Positions 1 to 7,265 of a stretch of DNA of 40,846 bases are shown piece after piece. Within the stretch, counting starts at the first letter, position 1; each line of letters begins with the position of its first letter. The stretch is from Actinoplanes oryzae. Its GTDB lineage: Bacteria; Actinomycetota; Actinomycetes; Mycobacteriales; Micromonosporaceae. The stretch covers positions 1 through 40,846 of the forward strand of contig NZ_JAUQWH010000078.1 of NCBI RefSeq assembly GCF_030757795.1, written 5' to 3'. The notes under the pieces were generated by a model. The model was not told the DNA's origin. It made no database searches and worked only from the letters and a program-made list of their open reading frames with translations. The translations under genes were made by a program, and so were the position numbers.

Positions 1-344
1 GCGCTCCGCTCTCGCGGCCCGCCCCCGGGGCACTCGCTCAACTTTACTCGGTCTTCCTGGCCCTGTCAACCGGTATCTCCCGGTTCGTGCCATTCGCACC
101 AAGTGCACCCTTCATTGCGGGCCCGGGGCGCGCTGCGCAGGGCAGCATCGCTACGTTCCCGTAAGTCGAAGGATTTGGCAGGACGGCCGCGTCGCGTCCG
201 TCTCCCCGCCGAATCAACAGGCCGTCCGCCTTGCTGGCGTCCGTTTCCCTGTCGGCTCGCAAAACATTACCCGGCTGTTTCCCGGGCGCCAAATCGGGGT
301 GCCGTGTCCCGCAGCACATCGCTCACCACCAGCCAAAACACCCA
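1..344. other. Non-coding stretch at the left edge
   Basis: I see no convincing gene here. Open frames on both strands have Arg/Pro/Ala-rich translations typical of GC-rich shadows, no good ribosome binding site and no recognisable motif. The stretch lies downstream of the Rieske gene, which ends at 345 on the minus strand. A gene extending in from outside the window cannot be excluded. Confidence 0.5.
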
Positions 345-1199
345 TCAGCGCGGGGCGACGGCCAGCTTGCCGGCGTTCACACGGGTCCTCAGGAGCGGCT
401 GATCCGCCGCCGCGGGTCCGTGCTTGGCCGTCCCGTCGACGAGCCGGAACGTGCTTCCGTGCCAAGGGCACACGACACAGGCATCGGCACCGGACCCTTC
501 GACCTTGCCGTCACCGAGCGGCCCACCCTGGTGCCCGCACTGCTCGATCATCGCGGTGACTTCTTCGCCCTGGCGGTACAGGAGGACGCGTACGCCCTCG
601 ACCTCCCGCACGACCGGACGCCCCTCGGGCAGTGCTGCCACGGCGCCGAGCTCGGTCCAGCCGTCGGGCATGCGGACCAGTTCCGCCGAGGCGAGGTTCA
701 CCCCAGCCCCCTGCTTGTACGACAGATGACCACCGAGGTACGCACCAGCACCCGCGACGGAGAGGCCCGCGTACGCAAGGAAGCGGCCGAGTCCCCACCG
801 CCCGGACCACCGCGCGGCGAGTGACCCGGCGTAGAGGCCGAGTGCCACCGTGTTGGCGGTGGCGTGCACGAGCCCGACCCGCTGCTGGTCCTTGGCAAGC
901 GAGGCCCAGTCGACCAGGCCGGCCGCGATGGCCGGTCCGGTGCTGGCGACACCCAGGCCGATCAGCAGCGTGGCGGCGCGGCGCTGACCGGGCACCACGT
1001 CGAGCACCGCGGCGCTCAGGAAGGATCCGACCGGCACCTGGACCAGCACGGGATGGACAGGGTGGCCCACCACGGTGCCGTGCAGGAGGTCGCGCAGCCG
1101 CCCGGGCTTCGCGGCACTCTCCACGGCTCCCTGCAGGCGGTCACTGACGGGGTCGAGGGCGGCGGACTTCTCGAGCCGGGTAATCGTCTGGCGCAACAT
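345..1199 (-). CDS. Rieske [2Fe-2S] protein with N-terminal DUF2231 membrane domain
   Basis: A 284-residue protein in two parts. Residues ~35-165 form a DUF2231-type membrane region with the motif HPVHPVLVQVPVGSF and several hydrophobic helices. Residues ~185-284 form a Rieske domain with ligand pairs C221-x-H223 and C244-P-W-H247. It should sit in the cytoplasmic membrane and carry a [2Fe-2S] cluster for electron transfer; the redox partner is unknown. I placed the start at the ATG at 1199 because everything upstream in frame is antisense to the divergent MEDS-STAS gene and lacks membrane-like sequence. The two divergent starts are 72 bp apart. Fusions of this kind are common in actinobacteria, where they are usually annotated only as ferredoxin or Rieske proteins. 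Confidence 0.85.
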   Translation of the reverse strand: MLRQTITRLEKSAALDPVSDRLQGAVESAAKPGRLRDLLHGTVVGHPVHPVLVQVPVGSFLSAAVLDVVPGQRRAATLLIGLGVASTGPAIAAGLVDWASLAKDQQRVGLVHATANTVALGLYAGSLAARWSGRWGLGRFLAYAGLSVAGAGAYLGGHLSYKQGAGVNLASAELVRMPDGWTELGAVAALPEGRPVVREVEGVRVLLYRQGEEVTAMIEQCGHQGGPLGDGKVEGSGADACVVCPWHGSTFRLVDGTAKHGPAAADQPLLRTRVNAGKLAVAPR

Positions 1200-1271
1200 G
1201 GTGTGGTGGTACCCCGCTTGGAAGCGTCGAACCGAGGGTACTGACCGTGCCTTGACAACCGAGGGAGACAG

Positions 1272-2129
1272 ATGGCCGCCACGACCTCCGTGGACCGGCT
1301 CGCACCGGGTGACCATGCGTGCCTGACCTTCTCCGACGGGGAGGAGCGGCTCGACATCCTGGCCGCGTTCGTCTCGGCGGGGCTGCGGCGCGGGGAGCGG
1401 GTGTTGTGCTTCACCGATGCGGTCGACGTGGACGATCTGCGCGCGGAGTTCGTACAGCGTGGGGTTGATGCCGGCGCCGAGCTCAGCGTGCTGCGCAGCG
1501 ATCGGTTGTGGGGCGGCGGCAGCGGGCCGGACGCGGCGACGATGGTCGAGCTGCTGGCGGGTGAGCTGCAGAGCGCGCTGCGGCAGGGGCACGCCGGCCT
1601 GCGGTTCACCGCCGACATGTGCTGGGCGGCGCGCCCTCAGGTCAATGCCGAGCAGCTGCTGGTCTTCGAGAACGAGGTCGGCCGGCTCTTCGAGGGCGGC
1701 CTGGTCACGGCCGTCTGCGAGTACGACCGGGAGAGCTTCGACCCGGTGACGCTCGGCTATGCCGCCCGCGTGCACCCGCGGCGGGTGGCGGCGACGGTCT
1801 ACCACGAGGATCCGGTCCTGCGGATCTGCCGTCAGCACGTGCCTCCCGGCGTACGGGTGGCGGGCGAGCTGGATTACACGAGCGCGCAGGCATTGAGCGA
1901 AGCGCTCGCCGAAGCCGTACGGCTGGATGTGGACGTGCACCTGAACCTCAGCAGCCTGGGGTTCATCGACGCCGGAGCGGCGGCGGTGATTCTGCGTACG
2001 GCGGCCGGCCTCCCTCCTCAGCGGCGGATGGTGGTGGTTTGCGGGCAGCCTGTCGAGCGCACCCTGACCGTCGCCGGTGCGGCCGACGTGCCCGCCCTGA
2101 GGATGCTGGTACGCCACGGTGAGCGCTGA
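1272..2129 (+). CDS. MEDS-domain sensor fused to a STAS domain
   Basis: 285 residues. Residues ~8-175 match a MEDS (DcmR-type sensory) domain: the opening LAPGDHACLTFSDGEERLDI and the later VCEYDRESFD are typical. Residues ~188-280 form a STAS fold (anti-anti-sigma type), with LSSLGFIDAGAAAVIL corresponding to the phosphorylatable loop, although Ala/Gly occupy the place of the usual Ser. A ribosome binding site (GAGGGAG) precedes the ATG by five bases. The gene overlaps the next one, an RsbW-like ATPase, by 11 bp, so the pair is probably translationally coupled and acts as a sensor-regulated partner-switching module. The loss of a clear Ser suggests regulation by the MEDS domain rather than by phosphorylation; that is inference. 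Confidence 0.8.
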   Translation: MAATTSVDRLAPGDHACLTFSDGEERLDILAAFVSAGLRRGERVLCFTDAVDVDDLRAEFVQRGVDAGAELSVLRSDRLWGGGSGPDAATMVELLAGELQSALRQGHAGLRFTADMCWAARPQVNAEQLLVFENEVGRLFEGGLVTAVCEYDRESFDPVTLGYAARVHPRRVAATVYHEDPVLRICRQHVPPGVRVAGELDYTSAQALSEALAEAVRLDVDVHLNLSSLGFIDAGAAAVILRTAAGLPPQRRMVVVCGQPVERTLTVAGAADVPALRMLVRHGER

Positions 2130-2592
2130 CGTGACCGGCTCCGCGCCGGGCCGGAACGCCCGGAATCCGCTGCCCCGGGCTGCCCAGCCGGTGCGTCGTC
2201 CCCGGGCCGGCGCGCGGCCGCCGGTCTTCGAGCGTGCCTTCGACGGCGGTGACCTCTACGCACTCCGCGCCGCCGTGGCGACTTACGTGACCGAGGTCGC
2301 CGGTGAGCAGGCCGCCGAGACGGTCGTGCTGATAGCCCACGAGCTGTGCAGCAATGCCGTCCGCCACGGCGGCGGCGCGGGACGCATCAGGCTGTGGATT
2401 GCCGGGGACGACGAGATCCATTGCGAGGTCACCGACTCGGGCCCCGGGCTGACGGACCCGGAGGCCGGACGTACTCTGCCGCCGCCCTCGCTGCCCGGTG
2501 GCCGCGGCCTGTGGATCGCCCGGAACATGTCCGACGTGCGCATCGTCACCGGGCCGGCCGGGACGACGGTCACGTCGGTGATTTCCGGCTAG
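2119..2592 (+). CDS. RsbW-like ATP-binding anti-sigma/regulatory kinase
   Basis: 157 residues with the GHKL/HATPase_c_2 fold. The N-box is ELCSNAVRHGGG, the G1 box VTDSGPGLTD and the G2 box GRGLWIARNM, all intact, so ATP binding is expected. Such proteins bind a sigma factor or phosphorylate a STAS partner. The GTG at 2119 lies within the end of the MEDS-STAS gene; an alternative GTG at 2131 would avoid the overlap. The first ~35 residues (Pro/Arg-rich) are not conserved in the fold. No sigma factor gene is next to it, so its target is unknown. Confidence 0.82.
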   Translation: MSADVTGSAPGRNARNPLPRAAQPVRRPRAGARPPVFERAFDGGDLYALRAAVATYVTEVAGEQAAETVVLIAHELCSNAVRHGGGAGRIRLWIAGDDEIHCEVTDSGPGLTDPEAGRTLPPPSLPGGRGLWIARNMSDVRIVTGPAGTTVTSVISG

Positions 2593-2670
2593 CCGCGACT
2601 TCTCATCCCGTCCTCCACGTGACCGATTCTGAACCCCCGCGGAAGAGGAAACACCGAGGAGGGGGCGGTC

Positions 2671-3531
2671 ATGAGGGGGCGATGGCGGGCAGGGCTGGTG
2701 TCCGCCATCCTCATGGGCGTCTCCCTGGCGCTGCCCGTGGCATCGTCCGCGGGCAGCGCCGGTCTCACCGCCGCACCGGCCGGCACCAGGGCCATGTGGC
2801 TGTGGGGTGACCAGCCGGCGGCCGAGGTCGTGGACTGGGCGGCCCGGCAGGCGGTGTCGGAGATCTTCGTGCACGTGTCGCCCGCGGTGCTCACCAACGG
2901 TGACCTGGCCCGGCTCCAGGACATGAAGGAGCGTGCGGACGCCAAGCGGATCAAGCTGCGCGCCCTGGGCGGGGACCCTGCCTGGGTGACCGATCACGCG
3001 GCGGCCCTGGCGTGGCTGCGCGCCGTGCTGACGACCGGCATCTTCGCCGGCGTCCACCTGGACGTCGAGCCCTACCTGACCGCCGGGTGGTCCGAGAACC
3101 TCGAGGGCACCGCCACGTCCTACCTGGCGCTGCTGGACAAGGTGCGGGCCGGGACTGCGCTGCCGATCGAGGCCGATGTGCCGTTCTGGTACGGCGAGCA
3201 TCGGGTCAAGGGGCGCAACCTCGCCGACGAGGTGCTCAAGCGGGTGAACGCGGTCACGGTGATGAGCTATCGCGACAGCGGTACCGGTCCGAATTCGATC
3301 CTTGCCGTCAGTCAGGACTGGCTGGCGCGGGGCAGGGCGGTCGGCAAGCGGGTGCGGCTGGGCGCGGAGACGGACCGGCTGGCGGACTGCCCGCAGTGCA
3401 CCTTTGCCGAGGAGGGCGCGTCCCACCTGCAGAGCGAGCTGGCCGAAGTGGACTCGGCGACGCGCCGGACGGCGGCTTTCGCCGGCATCGCGGTGCATCG
3501 TTACGGCAGCTGGCGCGCGCTGACGGAGTGA
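2671..3531 (+). CDS. Secreted TIM-barrel-like protein, possible glycoside hydrolase
   Basis: 286 residues with a Sec signal peptide (RGRWR, then a hydrophobic stretch to ~residue 28). The rest alternates short hydrophobic strands and helices like a (beta/alpha)8 barrel: AMWLW, EIFVHVS, KLRALGG, GVHLDVEPY (129-135), IEADVPFWY, AVTVMSYRD, RLGAET and GIAVHRYGSW. D131/E133 on the fourth strand resembles the DxE pair of GH18-type enzymes, but I cannot name a family. A GAGGAGG ribosome binding site lies about ten bases before the ATG. The gene stands alone, convergent with the photolyase, with a long inverted repeat between them. Function unassigned; polysaccharide hydrolysis is a guess. Confidence 0.7.
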   Translation: MRGRWRAGLVSAILMGVSLALPVASSAGSAGLTAAPAGTRAMWLWGDQPAAEVVDWAARQAVSEIFVHVSPAVLTNGDLARLQDMKERADAKRIKLRALGGDPAWVTDHAAALAWLRAVLTTGIFAGVHLDVEPYLTAGWSENLEGTATSYLALLDKVRAGTALPIEADVPFWYGEHRVKGRNLADEVLKRVNAVTVMSYRDSGTGPNSILAVSQDWLARGRAVGKRVRLGAETDRLADCPQCTFAEEGASHLQSELAEVDSATRRTAAFAGIAVHRYGSWRALTE

Positions 3532-3571
3532 TCGGGCGGCCCAGATGGGAGAGGTTTTCCCATGACTCGTC

Positions 3572-3648
3572 CTGGGCAGGAAGTCGCGGGCCCTGCCGGC
3601 CATCAACGGACGAACGCAACAAGCCGGCAGGACCCACTTCCCGCCCAG
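3572..3648. terminator. Long imperfect inverted repeat between convergent genes
   Basis: Arms at 3572-3600 and 3623-3648 are almost perfectly complementary over about 26 bp, with one 3-nt bulge and two mismatches, and a 22-nt loop. The arms begin CTGGGC and end GCCCAG. The repeat lies between the convergent 3' ends at 3531 (plus) and 3666 (minus), so a bidirectional terminator is the simplest reading. The arms are longer than in most actinobacterial terminators. Confidence 0.6.
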
Positions 3649-3665
3649 CGGACCGAGCGGAAATC

Positions 3666-4997
3666 TCATGGCCTCAACCAGACCGCCTCGTCGCGATGCG
3701 ACTCCAGCGGACCCGGATAGTCCAGGCCTGACCGCACCGTATCCGGCAGGCGCCAGGGTTGGTGCACGGCCTTGCCCGGAATCGACCTCAACTCCGGTAC
3801 GTACTGACGAACGTACTCGCCGGCGGGGTCGAAGCGCTCGGCCTGACGGATCGGATTGAACCGCCGGTAGGGCTTGGTGTCGTTGCCCGTGCCCGCCACC
3901 CACTGCCAGTTGCCCGAATTGTTGGCCACGTCACCGTCGTTGAGCCACCGGAAGAACCACTTCACGCCGTCGCGCCAGTCGAGGCCGAGATGCTTGGTGA
4001 GGAAGCTCGCCGTGATGAGCCGCGCCCGGTTGTGCATCCAGCCCTCGGCCTGCATCTGCCGCATCCCGGCGTCCACGACCGGCACCCCGGTCAAGCCGTC
4101 CTTCCAGTGCTGCAGCGCCTCCTCGTCGGCGCGCCAGCCGGTGTCACCCGATGCGCGGTAGGGCTGCGTCGAGATCTTCGGGAACGCGTTGGTCACCTGG
4201 TAGTAGAAGTCACGCCAGCTGAGCTGGCGCACGAACGCCGCGGGTCCGGCGCCGTCCTGCGCCCGCGCCGCGTTCGCCACGACCAGCGGAGAAAGACAAC
4301 CGAAGCGGAGGTACGCACTCAGCCGCGAGGTGCCGTCGGCGGGCATGTCGTTGTGCAACTCGTCGTACGGCCCCAGGTGGCGCAGCCACGTGTCGAGGCG
4401 GCGGCGTCCCTCGGTCTCCCCGCCGTCGAGTGCGGCCGGCGACTCCCCCGGCGGCAGCGCCGGCATCCGCCCGGTCGTAATGCCCTCGGGCAGCGTGATC
4501 CGCTCGGGAGTGGCGACCTCGTCGCGCCACTTCGCCGTCTCCCATGTCCGGTAGTAGGGCGAGAACACCTTGTAGGAGCTGCCGCCGGCCGGTCGCAGCT
4601 CGCCGGGGGCCACGACCGTGACGCTGGTGAAGAGCCGCAGCGAGATGCGGTGACGCTCGCACTCCTCGCGCAGCCGCTGCTCACGCCGCCTCGCATAGGT
4701 GCTGACGTCCTCGGCGACCGCGATGCCCTCGGCGGACACCTCCCGGGCGAGCTTGATCGTCTCGGCGACGGGATCGCCGCGGCGCAGCACCAGGTCGCCG
4801 CCGAGCGCGCGCAGGCTCGTCCGCAGGTCGGCCAGGCTCTGGTGGAGGAAGCGGTTGCGGTTGGGCGAGAGCTCCCCCAGCCGCGGATCGAGGACGAACA
4901 GGGGCACGACCCGCTCGGCATTGGCACAGGCTGCGGCCAGCGCGGGATTGTCGTGGACCCGCAGGTCACGCGTGAGAAGGACGACGGCCGTGCGCAT
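3666..4997 (-). CDS. phrB: Deoxyribodipyrimidine photolyase
   Basis: 443 residues, the normal length for a class I CPD photolyase. The N-terminal antenna-binding alpha/beta domain starts TAVVLLTRDLRVHDNPAL. The C-terminal FAD domain shows TSRLSAYLRFGCLSP, VVDAGMRQMQAEGWMHNRAR and DGDVANNSGNWQWVAGTGND, including the flavin-contacting Asn and the Trp-rich segment. The enzyme uses blue light to split cyclobutane pyrimidine dimers. Its ATG follows the crtB stop with one base between (TGACATG), so it is the second gene of a crtB-phrB operon and is probably translationally coupled. Co-expression of photoreactivation and carotenoid genes fits control by a light-responsive regulator (litR at 9372). 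Confidence 0.95.
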   Translation of the reverse strand: MRTAVVLLTRDLRVHDNPALAAACANAERVVPLFVLDPRLGELSPNRNRFLHQSLADLRTSLRALGGDLVLRRGDPVAETIKLAREVSAEGIAVAEDVSTYARRREQRLREECERHRISLRLFTSVTVVAPGELRPAGGSSYKVFSPYYRTWETAKWRDEVATPERITLPEGITTGRMPALPPGESPAALDGGETEGRRRLDTWLRHLGPYDELHNDMPADGTSRLSAYLRFGCLSPLVVANAARAQDGAGPAAFVRQLSWRDFYYQVTNAFPKISTQPYRASGDTGWRADEEALQHWKDGLTGVPVVDAGMRQMQAEGWMHNRARLITASFLTKHLGLDWRDGVKWFFRWLNDGDVANNSGNWQWVAGTGNDTKPYRRFNPIRQAERFDPAGEYVRQYVPELRSIPGKAVHQPWRLPDTVRSGLDYPGPLESHRDEAVWLRP

Positions 4998-4998
4998 G

Positions 4999-5907
4999 TC
5001 AGCAGCCTCGCACCAGGGCGGGCACCGGCGTGCCGGGTTTGGTCAGCAACGACCGGGCGGCGACCTTGGCGCGCCGTTGGTTGGGCACGGTGGCCCGGCG
5101 GACGAACACGTCGTAGTCGGCTGCCACGACCTCGTCGAGAATCCCCGCGTACAGATGGAAGGCCGTCCGCATGCAGGCCTGGGAGCTGGGCTGGAGCATG
5201 GGGATGCCGGGCGCGGCCTGGGCATAGTGCTCGTCGGCGCGGGCGATCTCGGCCTTGACCAGCGCCTTGATCGCCGGGGTCGACCGGCCGGCGGCGCGCG
5301 CCCGCTCCAGGTCGGCGCGGGTCACACCGAACTCGGCGAGATGTGCCTCGGGCAGGTAGATCCGGCCGCGGTCGAGATCCTCGGCGACGTCGCGGATGAA
5401 GTTGGTGAGCTGGAACGCCAGGCCGAGCTGCCGGGCGGGCTCGCGCGCCGCCGCGGGATCGCGGGACCCGAGGATCGGCAGCATCATCGTGCCGATCACG
5501 GCCGCCGACCCCTCCATGTAGTCGAGCAGGTCGTCATAGGTCGCGTAGGACGTGACGGTGAGATCCATCGCCATGCTGCGCAGGAACGCGTCGAAATCGT
5601 CCACGCTCAGGTCGAAGACGGCGATCGTGTGCAGCACCGCGGGCAGCAGCGGGTCGTCGGACCGCTGCCCGCGCAGGCCCGCGACGAACTGGGCGGACCA
5701 CTCGTTGAGCTGGGCCGCGCGCTCGGTGGGAGGAAGGTCACCCGCCCGGTCGACGATCTCGTCGGCATACCTGGTGAATCCGTAGAGCGCATGGACATGA
5801 CGTCTCTTCCACCGGGGTAAGAGGCGCGTGGCCAGGTAATACGTGCGACCGTGACTGCGGTGCAGCAGCCGGCTGCGCTCGTAGGCAGCGGCAAGGTCCG
5901 TCTCCAC
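4999..5907 (-). CDS. crtB: Phytoene synthase
   Basis: 302 residues of the squalene/phytoene synthase family; condenses two geranylgeranyl diphosphates to phytoene, the first committed carotenoid step. The two Asp-rich motifs are visible: YADEIVDRAG (first) and NFIRDVAEDLDRGRIYLP (second). I chose the GTG at 5907 because a strong ribosome binding site (AAGGAGG) lies five bases upstream. An in-frame ATG at 5925 and a longer frame to 5997 exist, but the latter would overlap the divergent crtE. It is the first gene of the minus-strand crtB-phrB unit. A GC-rich alternative function such as squalene synthase is unlikely given the crtE/crtI neighbours. Confidence 0.94.
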   Translation of the reverse strand: METDLAAAYERSRLLHRSHGRTYYLATRLLPRWKRRHVHALYGFTRYADEIVDRAGDLPPTERAAQLNEWSAQFVAGLRGQRSDDPLLPAVLHTIAVFDLSVDDFDAFLRSMAMDLTVTSYATYDDLLDYMEGSAAVIGTMMLPILGSRDPAAAREPARQLGLAFQLTNFIRDVAEDLDRGRIYLPEAHLAEFGVTRADLERARAAGRSTPAIKALVKAEIARADEHYAQAAPGIPMLQPSSQACMRTAFHLYAGILDEVVAADYDVFVRRATVPNQRRAKVAARSLLTKPGTPVPALVRGC

Positions 5908-5933
5908 CCCGGCCTCCTTCAACATCTCAAAAA

Positions 5934-5956
5934 GAATCGACGCACGAATCGACGCA
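5934..5956. promoter_or_regulatory. Tandem direct repeat in the crtB/crtE divergent promoter
   Basis: The 11-bp unit GAATCGACGCA occurs at 5934-5944 and again at 5946-5956, a 12-bp period. The second copy covers the position expected for the -35 element of the crtE promoter. MerR-family B12 regulators of the CarH/LitR type bind head-to-tail direct repeats over the promoters of crt genes, and such a gene lies at 9372. It is a plausible operator; binding is inference. Confidence 0.45.
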
Positions 5957-5971
5957 ACACGCAGCCTACGG

Positions 5972-5977
5972 TAATCT
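5972..5977 (+). promoter_or_regulatory. -10 element of a leaderless crtE promoter
   Basis: TAATCT lies six bases before the crtE ATG, the spacing at which transcription would begin on the A of the start codon. No ribosome binding site precedes crtE, which fits a leaderless message. A weak -35 candidate (TCGACG, 5949-5954) sits inside the direct repeat. Confidence 0.5.
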
Positions 5978-5983
5978 CGCGGC

Positions 5984-7177
5984 ATGGCCAACGACATCCT
6001 CGAGGGACGCCCCCGCTGCGACCTCCCTCACCAGCCGACGCCCGCCGACGCGCTGGCGAGCGCCGTCGAGGGGACGCTGGCCGACTTCCTCGCCCGCCAG
6101 ATCGCCGCGCTCGACGCCATGGATCCCGAGCTCGGCAGCTTCGCCCGCACGACCCGCGACCTGGTGCTGGCCGGCGGCAAGCGGCTCCGGCCGACCTTCG
6201 CCCACTGGGGCTGGCGCGGCGTCGTGGGCGACCGCGAGCCGATCGGCCCGGTCCTGCCCGCACTGGCCGCCCTCGAGCTCATGCACACGTTCGCCCTCGT
6301 CCACGACGACGTGATGGACGACTCGGCCACCCGGCGCGGGCGCCCGACCGCCCACCGCCTCTTCGCCGAGCAGCACGACAGCGCCGGCCGGCTCGGCGAC
6401 GCCGGCCGCTTCGGGTCCACCTCGGCGATCCTGGTCGGTGACCTCTGTCTCGTCTGGGCCGACCAGCTCATCGCGCAGAGCGCGCTGACCACAGCGACCC
6501 TGTTCGCGGTGCGGGCGCGCTACGACCACATGCGCGTCGAGACCGTGGCCGGCCAATATCTCGACGTGCTGGGCGAGGCGCAGCCCGACGAGTGGTCGCT
6601 CGATCGGGCGCTGCTCGTGGCGCGGAACAAGACAGCGGCGTACACAGTGCAGCGCCCGCTGCAGTTCGGGCTCGCGCTCGCCGGGCCCGCCCGGGCCGAG
6701 GCCGCCGCGATCGACGACGCCTACAGCCGTTACGGCCTGGCGGTCGGCGAGGCGTTCCAGCTTCGCGACGACCTGCTCGGCGTCTTCGGCGACCCCGCCG
6801 TCACGGGCAAGCCGGCCGGCGACGACCTGCGCTCCGGCAAGCCCACCGCCCTGCTCATGCTGGCTCGCCAGCTCGCTACCCCCGCGCAGCGAGCCGAGCT
6901 GGCCCTCGACCCCGCCGGAGCCGTCATCCCCGCCGACGGCTCCGGCGGGCCCGGCCCGGCCGGATCGCCCCGGTCGCGCGAGCGGCAGGCCGACGAGACG
7001 GCCGTCGCCCGGCAGGCGGACATCATCCTCGAGACCGGCGCGGTGGCCCGGCTCGAGGCGCTGATCGAGGAGCGGGTCGCGGAGGGCGTCGCTGCTCTCG
7101 CGGAGGCGCCCCTGCAGGAGGACGCCCGCGTCGCCCTGACGCACCTTGCTGTCACTGCGACGCATCGACCGGCATGA
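5984..7177 (+). CDS. crtE: Geranylgeranyl diphosphate synthase (polyprenyl synthetase)
   Basis: 397 residues of the trans-prenyltransferase family, making the C20 precursor for crtB. The first Asp-rich motif is D108-D-V-M-D112 within HTFALVHDDVMDDSATRRG, and the second is D262-D-L-L-G within QLRDDLLGVFGD. The GGKRLRP motif at 65-70 binds isopentenyl diphosphate. A Gly/Pro-rich insertion (about residues 310-330) in the C-terminal part is not typical of the family. Starts divergently from crtB, probably leaderless, and leads the crtE-crtI-idi-litR unit. Exact chain length cannot be read from sequence; GGPP is inferred from the neighbours. Confidence 0.92.
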   Translation: MANDILEGRPRCDLPHQPTPADALASAVEGTLADFLARQIAALDAMDPELGSFARTTRDLVLAGGKRLRPTFAHWGWRGVVGDREPIGPVLPALAALELMHTFALVHDDVMDDSATRRGRPTAHRLFAEQHDSAGRLGDAGRFGSTSAILVGDLCLVWADQLIAQSALTTATLFAVRARYDHMRVETVAGQYLDVLGEAQPDEWSLDRALLVARNKTAAYTVQRPLQFGLALAGPARAEAAAIDDAYSRYGLAVGEAFQLRDDLLGVFGDPAVTGKPAGDDLRSGKPTALLMLARQLATPAQRAELALDPAGAVIPADGSGGPGPAGSPRSRERQADETAVARQADIILETGAVARLEALIEERVAEGVAALAEAPLQEDARVALTHLAVTATHRPA

Positions 7178-7265
7178 TGACGGGACTCTCTCTCCCCACT
7201 TGCTTCCCTTCTCGCCGGCGCGTCCCCCGCACCGGCGTTGCGACAACTTCTTTGGAGCTGGTGAC

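Noticed and set aside
3759..5258. Long plus-strand frame over phrB and crtB
   Set aside because: The minus-strand genes carry all catalytic motifs; this frame has none.
5925..5925. ATG at 5925 as crtB start
   Set aside because: The GTG at 5907 has AAGGAGG five bases away, while the ATG has only a weak site.
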